64,000 nucleotides of DNA from Paenarthrobacter nicotinovorans (GTDB taxonomy: Bacteria > Actinomycetota > Actinomycetes > Actinomycetales > Micrococcaceae), in assembly GCF_021919345.1 (NCBI RefSeq), contig NZ_CP089293.1:3410001-3474000 (forward strand), given 5' to 3'. The notes under the pieces are model-generated. The model worked only from the letters and a program-made list of their open reading frames with translations. It ran no database searches and was not told where the DNA came from. Made by a program: the position numbers and the translations under genes. Positions 25,494 through 33,640 of the stretch are shown here, piece after piece. Position 1 is the stretch's first letter. Each line of letters opens with the position of its first letter.

Positions 25494-28217
25494 CTACTTC
25501 CTCGCCGCGGCTTTCTTCGCCGGGGCCTTACGTGTGGTGGTCCGCTTGACCGGTCCCTTGGCCCGCTTTTCAGCCAAGAGCTCGACGGCGCGTTCCCGGG
25601 TCAGTTCCTCAAGCGAGGTTGAGCGCGGGACAGTAATGTTCGTGACGCCGTCCGTGATGTAGGGCCCGAAGCGGCCTTCCTTCACGACGATGTTCTTCTC
25701 CGACACTGGGTCAGGGCCGAACTCGGCCAAGGGCGGGACGGCTGCCCGCGCTCCACGTTGTTTGGGCTGCGAGTAGATCTCCAACGCCTGGTCCAGAGTG
25801 ATCGTGAAGATTTCCTCTTCGGATCCGATGGACCGCGAGTCCGTGCCCTTCTTCAAGTACGGACCAAAACGGCCGTTCTGGACTGTAATGGGGTTGCCCT
25901 CGGCGTCCTCGCCCAGGACCCTCGGAAGGCTCATGAGCTGCAACGCTTCATCCAGGGTCACGCTGTCCACCGTCATGGACTTGAAGAGCGAACCGGTGCG
26001 CGGCTTTGCCTTGACCGGCTTCTTCGGAGGCTTGGGCTTGCCGTTCTTGTAATACTCGACCGGTTGGTTGGCCAACTGTTCCTCGGTCATTTCCGGGATG
26101 ATCTCGGTGACGTAGGCACCGTAGCGACCATTCTTTGCCACAACCGTGTGACCGGTGTGCGGGTCGGTTCCCAGAACGCGTTCCTCGGGAGCGGCTGTCT
26201 CCATGAGCTCTTTGGCTTTTTCGGCCGTGAGCTCGTCGGGAGCGAGTTCCTCAGGGACATTGGCGCGGGCAGACTCAACTACCTCGCCCGTCTTCTCATC
26301 CACTGTGGGGATGGAGCTCTCCAAGTAGGGTCCGAACTTGCCAACGCGCAGCGTGATGCCTTCTGCGATCGGCACCGAGTTGATTTCCCGCGCATCAATT
26401 TCGCCCAGGTTGTTGACGATGCTCAGCAGGCCGGGATCGGCGTCTTCACCGTAGTAGAAGTGCTTGAGCCAGGCGGTACCCGCTGCCTGGCCGTTGGCGA
26501 TCTTGTCCAGGTCGCCTTCCATGTCGGCCGTGAACTCGTAGTCCACGTAGTCCGTGAAGTGCTGCTCCAGCAACCGGATCACCGAGAAGGCAATCCAGCT
26601 GGGAACCAGGGCAGAGCCCTGTTTCCGGACGTATCCGCGGTCCTGGATGGTGGAAATCGTGGACGCATACGTGGATGGGCGGCCGATGCCGCGCTTTTCC
26701 AGCTCTGCGGTGAGGGACGCTTCCGTGTACCGCGGGGGCGGGGACGTTTCGTGGCCAACAGCAACGATGTCCGAAGCAGTCAGGGAATCGTCCTTGGCAA
26801 CGTTCGGCAGGCGGCGGGCTTCATCGGATTCGTCGTCGCCGCGGCTTTCGTCCTTGCCCTCTTCGTAGGCAGCAAGGAAGCCGGGGAACGTAATGACGGT
26901 GCCGGAGGCGGAGAACTCTGCGTCACGTCCATCGGCGGCAACTGCGCCCAGGCGGATCGTGGCAGTGGATCCCTTGGCATCGGCCATCTGCGAGGCGACG
27001 GTGCGCTTCCAGATGAGTTCGTACAACCGGAATTCGTCGCCGCTAAGCTGCTTGGCAACCTGGGCCGGAGTGCGGAAGGAGTCACCAGCGGGGCGGATGG
27101 CTTCGTGGGCTTCCTGGGCGTTGGCCGCCTTGTTTGCGTAAACGCGCGGGCTCTGGGGTACGTACTCGGGTCCGTACAGTTCAGCAGCCTGGCGGCGGGA
27201 AGCGGTGAGCGCTTCATCGCTCAGCGCCGAGGAGTCGGTACGCATATAGGTGATGTAGCCGTTTTCATACAGGCGCTGCGCGATCTGCATGGTGCTCTTG
27301 GAGGAGAACCGGAGCTTGCGGCCGGCTTCCTGCTGCAACGTCGAGGTTGTGAACGGAGCTGCAGGCCGGCGCGTGTACGGCTTGGTGTCTACCGAACGGA
27401 CACGGAAATCAGCGTTTTCCAGCCCTGACGCCAGAGACGTGGCCAGTTCCTCGTTGAGATGGACAACGTTGCTGGACGTGAGCTGGCCGTTGTCGTTGAA
27501 GTCGCGGCCGCTGGCCACCTTGGCACCATCCACGGCGGCGAGCTTGGCCTTGAAGGATCCTGATCCTGCGCCGAACTGACCCGTCAGGTCCCAGTACGAG
27601 GCTGCCCGGAAGGCCATCCGTTCGCGTTCACGGTCCACGACCATGCGGGTCACCACGGATTGCACGCGGCCCGCCGAGAGTCCGCGGGCTACTTTGCGCC
27701 ACAGCACGGGGGAAATTTCATAACCGTAGAGCCGGTCTAGGATACGGCGGGTTTCCTGGGCATCGACCAGCGCCGTGTCGACGTCGCGCAGGTTGTCCAT
27801 GGCCCGGTGGATGGCTTCCTTGGTGATTTCACCAAAGGTCATCCGGTATACGGGAACCTTGGGCTTCAGGACCTCCAGGAGGTGCCACGCGATGGCTTCG
27901 CCTTCGCGGTCCCCATCGGTTGCGAGGTAGAGAGCGTCAGCATCTTTCAGCTGGGCTTTGAGCTCGGCAACCTTTTTCTTCTTGTCGGGAGACACCACGT
28001 AGTAAGGCTTGAAGTCGTTTTCGATGTCCACCGCGAACTTGCCCAGCGAAGTCTTCTTCAGTTCTGCAGGGAGGTCTGACGGCTGGGGAAGATCCCGGAT
28101 ATGGCCGATAGAAGCCTCGACGATGAAGCCCTCGCCAAGGTACTTGGCGATGGTCTTGCTCTTGGCCGGAGACTCCACGATCACGAGTTTCTTGCCGGTT
28201 TTTGCCTTGCTGGGCAC
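25494..28217 (-). CDS. topA: DNA topoisomerase I (type IA)
   Basis: A 907-residue enzyme that relaxes negative supercoils. The toprim domain begins KKLVIVESPAKSKTIAKYLG, with acidic TDGDREGEAIAWH. The active-site tyrosine is Tyr324 in YITYMRTDSS, and GRPSTYASTI marks the central fold. The C-terminal part consists of repeated domains of the GRFGPYI / GRYGAYV type (at least four copies), the actinobacterial form without zinc fingers, followed by a basic Lys/Ala tail typical of mycobacterial and streptomycete TopA. The start is GTG 28217, which has GTAGGAG at ideal spacing; the frame extends upstream to 28259 without support. Confidence 0.97.
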   Translation of the reverse strand: MPSKAKTGKKLVIVESPAKSKTIAKYLGEGFIVEASIGHIRDLPQPSDLPAELKKTSLGKFAVDIENDFKPYYVVSPDKKKKVAELKAQLKDADALYLATDGDREGEAIAWHLLEVLKPKVPVYRMTFGEITKEAIHRAMDNLRDVDTALVDAQETRRILDRLYGYEISPVLWRKVARGLSAGRVQSVVTRMVVDRERERMAFRAASYWDLTGQFGAGSGSFKAKLAAVDGAKVASGRDFNDNGQLTSSNVVHLNEELATSLASGLENADFRVRSVDTKPYTRRPAAPFTTSTLQQEAGRKLRFSSKSTMQIAQRLYENGYITYMRTDSSALSDEALTASRRQAAELYGPEYVPQSPRVYANKAANAQEAHEAIRPAGDSFRTPAQVAKQLSGDEFRLYELIWKRTVASQMADAKGSTATIRLGAVAADGRDAEFSASGTVITFPGFLAAYEEGKDESRGDDESDEARRLPNVAKDDSLTASDIVAVGHETSPPPRYTEASLTAELEKRGIGRPSTYASTISTIQDRGYVRKQGSALVPSWIAFSVIRLLEQHFTDYVDYEFTADMEGDLDKIANGQAAGTAWLKHFYYGEDADPGLLSIVNNLGEIDAREINSVPIAEGITLRVGKFGPYLESSIPTVDEKTGEVVESARANVPEELAPDELTAEKAKELMETAAPEERVLGTDPHTGHTVVAKNGRYGAYVTEIIPEMTEEQLANQPVEYYKNGKPKPPKKPVKAKPRTGSLFKSMTVDSVTLDEALQLMSLPRVLGEDAEGNPITVQNGRFGPYLKKGTDSRSIGSEEEIFTITLDQALEIYSQPKQRGARAAVPPLAEFGPDPVSEKNIVVKEGRFGPYITDGVTNITVPRSTSLEELTRERAVELLAEKRAKGPVKRTTTRKAPAKKAAARK

Positions 28218-28341
28218 GGTGCTCCTACAGAAAAAATGTGTAATTGGGCTGCTGCCCATATTGGCCTAGTTCACCATAGTTTGCAGAATCCTGCGTTTTG
28301 GCCAGGGAAACCAGGCGGTCCTTCGGGGACCTGGGATGGTG

Positions 28342-29052
28342 CTATTGGCCCGGTGCCACGCGGTCGTCAGGGATCATTGACCACAAGGTTGCCATTCGCT
28401 GCGCACCCTCGGGAATCCGGGTGGGATCCTCGAGTTCGTACTCCCGCACAACCTCCCGGATCCTGTCCGCAAGCTCTTTCCTCTGCGGGTTGGTCAGGTA
28501 CAGCAGGTTGCTTGAGAGGACCACGGCTGCAGGCTCCTCCCCCGTTTCCCCCCGCTGACGCCGCTCACCCCGGGCTTTGGCAAATGCCGATGCCCTGCGC
28601 CGGAAGGCGTCCAGTTCCAGGTCCACCACTGCGATCTCCGGGCTGGCGACGCTGCCTCCGGAAATCGTGAAGTCCGTCCCTGCCGCTTTCCAACGCCTTT
28701 CACGGGCATCTCCCGAGTTCTCCGCCGGTGCCACAATTCCCCACTTTTGGAGAGCACGGAGGTGGTAGCTCATGGCGCTCGGGGTCAGGCCCGTCCTGGC
28801 GGCAAGTTCGGTGGCCGTGTGGCTCACCTGGGTAGCGTAGAGCTCGGAGATGACCTCAATGCGGGCAGCATGCGCCAAGGCGCGGATAGCCTTGGGATCG
28901 GTAATCTCAACCGTCTTCTCTGCCCGCTTCCGCCGCGGGGCGTCTCCCGACGTTTGGGATGTCTCGTTGTTCGCAATCACTTCATCAGTGTAGTCAGGGT
29001 CACTATCGGGGCGACCGGACGTCGACGGGCGCGGCACGCCTGGGCCATTCAT
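28342..29052 (-). CDS. ArsR-like winged-helix transcriptional regulator
   Basis: A 236-residue regulator. A disordered, charged leader of about 45 residues precedes the winged helix: DPKAIRALAHAARIEVISELY, THTATELAARTGLTPSAMSYHLRALQKWGIV-like helices and the wing GDARERRWKAAG. The C-terminal region (about 130-236) is helical and charged, and may be a dimerisation or ligand domain. No metal-site cysteines are present. Its ATG overlaps the stop of the methyltransferase gene (ATGA at 29049-29052), so it is translated with it. The regulated genes are unknown; autoregulation of the pair is the simplest idea. Confidence 0.82.
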   Translation of the reverse strand: MNGPGVPRPSTSGRPDSDPDYTDEVIANNETSQTSGDAPRRKRAEKTVEITDPKAIRALAHAARIEVISELYATQVSHTATELAARTGLTPSAMSYHLRALQKWGIVAPAENSGDARERRWKAAGTDFTISGGSVASPEIAVVDLELDAFRRRASAFAKARGERRQRGETGEEPAAVVLSSNLLYLTNPQRKELADRIREVVREYELEDPTRIPEGAQRMATLWSMIPDDRVAPGQ

Positions 29053-30698
29053 GAGCCGTACCGCTCCGGGTCGGGAAGCAGGAAACCATCGAGGACCAGG
29101 TTGGTGACCTCGCTGAACAATCCCTCACGGAAAACACCTTCGTCGAAGGTATCGTCTCCGCCCAGCAATGCCACCAAGGCAGAAACGATCTGCCTGACAG
29201 ACAGCTGCCCATCGCAGGCTGAAACAAAGCCGGCCAGTTCCGTGCTCAGCAGGTTGGTACGCCGCAGACCGGCCCCCTGACGCAGGAGAATGACACCCGG
29301 ATGGGCTGCTCCAGGCCGTTGGTGGCGTTCCTCGGTCACGTCCTCGGCCACTATGAGATGCGCCTCCGGGATGGGGTGCGCGGACACCCAGTCCGCCCTC
29401 TCCACCGCGGAACCCAGATGTGGCCCAATCGGCTGCTCTATGGGATAGGTGATTTCCTCGAAGCGGTTGATAACGGCACCGTGCCCGGCCTCGGGGCGGC
29501 GCAGCAGGATCATGCCGAAACCGATTCCCTCGACATTCCGGGAAGCGAAGTCGCTGAGGTAGGCGGCGTAGGCGTCCTTGTAATGGCCGCCTTCACGGTT
29601 CTGCGAGGCGTCCTGCAGCCACGTTTCAGCGTATTGCTCCGGGCCAACCTGCTCGCGTTGGATAAACCACACATCCAAACCTGAATCCTTCAGCCAGGCC
29701 TTCGGACGGTCTTTCCAGTCCGCCCCCGCGGCAATCTCCCAGTTGCCCAGCATCTGCGCGGTACCGCCCGGTTCGAGGACGGAGGCGAGGGACTGCACGA
29801 GTGATGCCACGATCCCGTCACCTGCCAATCCGCCGTCCCTGTAGGTGAACTGCCCGGCAGAGGACTCACCGCCGGTGCGGGGAGTGATCACGAACGGCGG
29901 GTTGGACACCACCAGACCGAACAGTTCCCCGGCCACCGGCTCCAGCAGCGAGCCCAGCCTCAAGCTCACGCGGGCTTCCAGGTTGTCGGGGTCCAAGTCC
30001 AGCTCAGTGGCGTTGAGCAGGAGATTGAAGCGGGTGAAGGCGAGCGCCCGGGGGGAGATATCCGTGGCCGTGACATGCTCACAGTGGTGCAGGAGGTGGA
30101 ATGTCTGGATCCCGCAGCCCGTCCCCAGATCCAACGCGCGTACGGTGTGGCGCCGGGACGTGGTCTGGACAAGCGTTGTGGAGGCCCGGCCAATCCCCAG
30201 GACGTGATCGTGCCTCAAAACCCCTGGCTGCTGATGGGCAGCGAGGTCGCTGGCCACCCACAGTTCCGCTCCACCGGTGCCGTCCGCGTTGGCATCCCAG
30301 CCATAGGGACGAAGGTCCACCCTGGCCTGGACCAGCCCGGACTCAACAGTTACAAGTCCCAGACTTTCCAGTCCGCTCGACCCGGTTCCGGTCAGTGCGG
30401 CATCGACATCAGCGACATTTTGCGGAACCGCCAAAAGCCACAGGCGGACAATGACGGCCAGCGCCCGGACGGCCGGGTCTTCGGAGAGCAGCTGACGTTC
30501 ACTGGCCAACAGGGCTGGAACGAGCTGGTCCCGGGACAGCGCTTCCGAGGCTGACCCGCCCAGGAGCCCGGCCACTCCGTCCACGGTGTAGGAGATGGCA
30601 CGAAGGTCCGAGGAGAGGGCCAGAAGAAGGTCCGGCTGGTCGCTGCGGGGAGCATCGTCAGTATTGCCGGCGGTAAACAAGGAAGCTGTGTCAGTCAC
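29049..30698 (-). CDS. Class I SAM-dependent methyltransferase (HemK/RsmC-like, with N-terminal domain)
   Basis: A 549-residue protein. Residues 1-165 form an N-terminal domain of winged-helix character. A Rossmann methyltransferase follows: SAM motif I RALDLGTGCGIQTFHLL, TATDISPRALAF, and the catalytic NPPF motif in VVSNPPFVIT, seen in enzymes that methylate amide or exocyclic amino nitrogens. Residues about 365-549 form a further domain. The NPPF motif with this layout suggests rRNA or protein-glutamine methylation, but the substrate is not determinable. It starts at GTG 30698 and overlaps the regulator gene downstream by 4 bp. It is divergent from two lipoprotein genes. Confidence 0.83.
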   Translation of the reverse strand: MTDTASLFTAGNTDDAPRSDQPDLLLALSSDLRAISYTVDGVAGLLGGSASEALSRDQLVPALLASERQLLSEDPAVRALAVIVRLWLLAVPQNVADVDAALTGTGSSGLESLGLVTVESGLVQARVDLRPYGWDANADGTGGAELWVASDLAAHQQPGVLRHDHVLGIGRASTTLVQTTSRRHTVRALDLGTGCGIQTFHLLHHCEHVTATDISPRALAFTRFNLLLNATELDLDPDNLEARVSLRLGSLLEPVAGELFGLVVSNPPFVITPRTGGESSAGQFTYRDGGLAGDGIVASLVQSLASVLEPGGTAQMLGNWEIAAGADWKDRPKAWLKDSGLDVWFIQREQVGPEQYAETWLQDASQNREGGHYKDAYAAYLSDFASRNVEGIGFGMILLRRPEAGHGAVINRFEEITYPIEQPIGPHLGSAVERADWVSAHPIPEAHLIVAEDVTEERHQRPGAAHPGVILLRQGAGLRRTNLLSTELAGFVSACDGQLSVRQIVSALVALLGGDDTFDEGVFREGLFSEVTNLVLDGFLLPDPERYGS

Positions 30699-30791
30699 CT
30701 TGCCAGTGTAGGTGCGGCACAGCTGCCCATGGGTTCGTCTGTCGCCCTATGTGGACAAAGCACGCCTTCCGAACCCGGTAGCGTTGGATCC

Positions 30792-31235
30792 ATGCTCACT
30801 TTCTCCACTGCAAGGCGCCTTGCCGGCCTTGTTTCCATCGCTGCTGCCGCACTGCTGGGGGTCTCAGCCTGCCAGGCTCCGGTCAACATCCAGGATGCCG
30901 ACGTCCCTGCGTGGAAGGAGAAAGTCCTCCCCGCTACCAGCACCGCTGTGTTGGAGGATTCAGGCAAAATCCTCAATCGGGATCCGCTTGTTAAGGAGTC
31001 CGCCGACGTTCCGGCCGGAAATTACACGCTCACCATGGCATGCGATGGCGGCGGCAAGGCCTACTTCGCGGTTTCTTCGGGCGGGAAGAAGATCACGGAC
31101 GCCGCGGCAGCCTGCAACGCCAGCCTCGATGTGGTGAAGATCAAGGTGCCTGGAAACGGCCCTGTCAGCATCTCAACCAGCAGTGTTGACGCTCCTCTGA
31201 TCTTTGCCTACCATCTGGTCCCTTCAGGCAGCTAG
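30792..31235 (+). CDS. Putative lipoprotein, first of a tandem pair
   Basis: A 147-residue exported lipoprotein. The signal peptide runs from MLTFSTARRLAGLVSIAAAA to the lipobox LGVSAC, with Cys near residue 27. The mature part contains PAGNYTLTMACDGGGKAYFAV and a second Cys in AAACNAS, followed by strands ending in FAYHLVPS. The two cysteines could form a disulphide. The mature domain resembles that of the next gene, so the pair arose by duplication. ATG 30792 is chosen because the signal peptide starts there; the frame is open to 30729. I do not recognise a named family. Confidence 0.75.
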   Translation: MLTFSTARRLAGLVSIAAAALLGVSACQAPVNIQDADVPAWKEKVLPATSTAVLEDSGKILNRDPLVKESADVPAGNYTLTMACDGGGKAYFAVSSGGKKITDAAAACNASLDVVKIKVPGNGPVSISTSSVDAPLIFAYHLVPSGS

Positions 31236-31301
31236 AACACCGCCACAACGATCCCCGGGGGCGGCCTTCAGCCGGAGCCCGCACGGGCGTAAAGTCAGCT
31301 C

Positions 31302-31829
31302 ATGGGCAGCAAGGCAGCTCCCTCCGTAGCGGCGCAGCGGCTGGCGAGGGCCGCCGTCGCACTCCTTGTGCTCTGCGGAAGCGTCAGCGCCTGCGAATAT
31401 ACCTACGAAGACGGCAGCAGGGCCGCGAGCAGTCCCGGCCCGACGTCCACCAACGTGGTTCTCCCGCCGGATCCAGCTCTGGAATCAACGGTCACCGGCA
31501 AGGCCCTGGATGAGTGGGCCACGGCCGCTCTGCCCGAATCCCAAGGGCAGGCGTTCTATTCAAGCAGCGGCTCCCTGGCCGCCGGCGAGTCAAGGACTGA
31601 GCAGACAGTCCAGCTGCCGGGCGGCACGTACGCGGTGACGTTGGCTTGCCGAGGCACGCGGCGGGTTTCGTTTTCGGTCAAAGTGGGCGAGGCAGAACTC
31701 GTCGACCTGACGCTGGGATGTGCCAATGCCCGGGTCAGCGTGGTCCAGTTGGAAAAGGACGCCGTGCTTGCCATTACCGTCGGGGCAGGCGCGGATGCGA
31801 ACTTTGCGTATCGGGTAAGCAGGCTATGA
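31302..31829 (+). CDS. Putative lipoprotein, second of a tandem pair
   Basis: A 175-residue lipoprotein. The signal peptide contains RLARAAVALLVLC and lipobox GSVSAC. A Ser/Pro-rich linker (SRAASSPGPTSTN) precedes a mature domain with LPGGTYAVTLACRGTRRVSF and DLTLGCANARVSV, ending ANFAYRVS. The GxY(A/T)(V/L)T(M/L)AC pattern, the second Cys and the FAY ending match the preceding lipoprotein, showing paralogy. It stops 8 bp before the convergent trhO gene. It probably sits on the outer face of the membrane. Function is unknown. Confidence 0.75.
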   Translation: MGSKAAPSVAAQRLARAAVALLVLCGSVSACEYTYEDGSRAASSPGPTSTNVVLPPDPALESTVTGKALDEWATAALPESQGQAFYSSSGSLAAGESRTEQTVQLPGGTYAVTLACRGTRRVSFSVKVGEAELVDLTLGCANARVSVVQLEKDAVLAITVGAGADANFAYRVSRL

Positions 31830-31837
31830 GCTTTCGC

Positions 31838-32734
31838 TCAGGCCGCGTCGCAGCCACCGGGGCAGCGGAGCGTTTCCGGGCTTGACGCACATTCGGCGCA
31901 GTAAAGAGTGAGCGTGCGGCAACTGGGGTTGGAGCAATTCTCGAACTTGTTGGTGGGCGATGCGCACCTCACGCACTCGCCGATGGTCTTGGCGTCTTCG
32001 CTGAATTCGACGTGCATGCGCTTGTCGAACACGTAGAGGGAGCCTTCCCAGAGGCCTTGGTCCTTGAACGTTTCTCCGTAGCGGACAATGCCGCCATCCA
32101 ACTGGTAAACCTCTTTGAAGCCACGGTTGACCATCAGGCTGGAGAGCACCTCGCAACGGATTCCCCCGGTGCAGTAAGTCACCACCGGCTTGTCCTTGAG
32201 GTCGTCGTACTTGCCGGAATCGAGTTCCTTGATGAAGTCGTGGGTGGTATCCACGTCCGGCACGATCGCATCCTTGAACTTGCCGATTTGGGCTTCGAAC
32301 GCATTGCGGCCGTCAAAGAACACGACGTCGTCGCCGCCGGCCTTTTTCGCATCCACCAAGGCGTGAAGTTCCTCGGGCTGCAGGTGCTTGCCGCCGCCCA
32401 CAACACCGTTCTCATCCACCTTCAACTCGCCCGGCGCGCCAAACGAAACGATTTCGTCGCGGACCTTGACGCTGAGCCGTGGGAAATCCGCGGCGCTGCC
32501 CTCTGACCATTTGAAGTCGATCCCATGGAAACCCTTGTACTCCCGGGTGGTTTTGACGTACTGCTTCATGTTGTTCAGTTCGCCGCCCACGGTGGCGTTG
32601 ATGCCGTCCTTGGAAATGAGGATCCTGCCCGTGAGGCCCAGCTTTTCGCAGAGGGCGCGCTGCCACAGACGCACGGCGTCCGGGTCGGCGATCGGGGTAA
32701 AGCCATAGAAGAGCACAATTCGGTTCAAAGCCAC
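31838..32734 (-). CDS. trhO: tRNA uridine(34) hydroxylase, rhodanese family
   Basis: A 298-residue protein of the YceA/TrhO family, which hydroxylates U34 of certain tRNAs with oxygen. The N-terminal domain holds [15 protein letters not shown] and [12 protein letters not shown]. The rhodanese domain carries the catalytic Cys188 in [11 protein letters not shown]. Downstream is [17 protein letters not shown], and a C-terminal cysteine-rich region (CVRCASP, CSNPSCR, CAECA, CPGGC) that probably binds zinc. The start is GTG 32734; no strong ribosome site is seen. It converges on the lipoprotein gene. Confidence 0.93.
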   Translation of the reverse strand: MALNRIVLFYGFTPIADPDAVRLWQRALCEKLGLTGRILISKDGINATVGGELNNMKQYVKTTREYKGFHGIDFKWSEGSAADFPRLSVKVRDEIVSFGAPGELKVDENGVVGGGKHLQPEELHALVDAKKAGGDDVVFFDGRNAFEAQIGKFKDAIVPDVDTTHDFIKELDSGKYDDLKDKPVVTYCTGGIRCEVLSSLMVNRGFKEVYQLDGGIVRYGETFKDQGLWEGSLYVFDKRMHVEFSEDAKTIGECVRCASPTNKFENCSNPSCRTLTLYCAECASSPETLRCPGGCDAA

Positions 32735-32861
32735 TGTTAAAGGGTACTTGGTGCAGTAAAATCCGGTTGCGCCGGAGGGACTACGTCACAATTCAATAAG
32801 CAACGATCCTTCCGCTGACCTCGCTCTGTTCCTTCAGGGAGCGCTGGCATACTCTCTCTAC

Positions 32862-33557
32862 ATGAGTCCAGACGCCTTGGTTGAAGACATTGCTCACCTC
32901 TTGGAAGTCTGGGTGGCCGGCTGGTCCGGCTGCCGGGGCTATGAGTCACGCCAAGAGGGACGCTTCCCTGCCGCACTTCGCGCCGACAAGACAGGTGACT
33001 GGGAATATTTCGCCCACGACCCCTCCGACGAAGAGTTCGCTGTCCTGGCGGGCAAAACCGCAGAAGCCCCCACCCGGATCCTGACGGTGCTCACCAACGA
33101 CGTCCAACGGTATAAGTACCTGGCCGAACAACAGGGCCTGAAAGTGACGTCCGCTTCCCAAACCATGATGATCGTCGACATGGAAACCCAGGATGCCGAG
33201 GACCCCTGGCTTCCCGACGACGACCTTGAACTTGCCACCTCCGAATCCAACGGGGTCCACTACGCAGTGGTGCATTCCGGCGAAGAAGTGGCTGCCAGCG
33301 GCAGGGTGTATGTGGTGGACGGCACCGCCGTATTCGACAAGATCGTCACCGAACCCAGGTTCCAGCGCCGCGGGCTGGGCAGCTTCATCATGAAAGCACT
33401 CGCCGCCCAGGCTTTCTCCCACGACGTCGAGAACGGCCTCCTCCTGGCCTCCCTTGATGGCCAGAAGCTCTACTCGCACCTTGGCTGGGACGTCGTGTGC
33501 CATGTGCTCATGATGTCGGCCAGCGGAGTGGATGGCTCGGACCTCTCCGGAGCCTGA
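32862..33557 (+). CDS. GNAT family N-acetyltransferase
   Basis: A 231-residue protein with an N-terminal domain of about 110 residues and a C-terminal GNAT fold. The acetyl-CoA-binding region is visible as DKIVTEPRFQRRGLGSFIMKALAAQA, which carries the R/Q-x-x-G-x-G/A motif, followed by GLLLASLDGQKLYSHLGW. ATG 32862 opens the family-like start SPDALVEDIAHLLEVW. The substrate is unknown. A role as the acetyl-CoA-synthetase acetyltransferase paired with AcuC is conceivable but unsupported. It is a lone gene upstream of the helicase. Confidence 0.83.
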   Translation: MSPDALVEDIAHLLEVWVAGWSGCRGYESRQEGRFPAALRADKTGDWEYFAHDPSDEEFAVLAGKTAEAPTRILTVLTNDVQRYKYLAEQQGLKVTSASQTMMIVDMETQDAEDPWLPDDDLELATSESNGVHYAVVHSGEEVAASGRVYVVDGTAVFDKIVTEPRFQRRGLGSFIMKALAAQAFSHDVENGLLLASLDGQKLYSHLGWDVVCHVLMMSASGVDGSDLSGA

Positions 33558-33640
33558 CGTTTGCCGCTTGGCGGCCGGGCTCGACGGCGGCTCCCCGGTG
33601 GGCCGCCGTCAGCGTCTCCGTAGAGTGACAGAATGATTCG

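Noticed and set aside
25758..27428. 556-residue open frame antisense to topA
   Set aside because: Shadow of the topA reading frame; low-complexity Val/Gly/Asp composition and no start signal.
28218..28300. Possible tRNA upstream of topA, prompted by a GSSPITHF reading often seen in tRNA shadows
   Set aside because: No acceptor stem, anticodon arm or T-loop consensus can be assembled on either strand.
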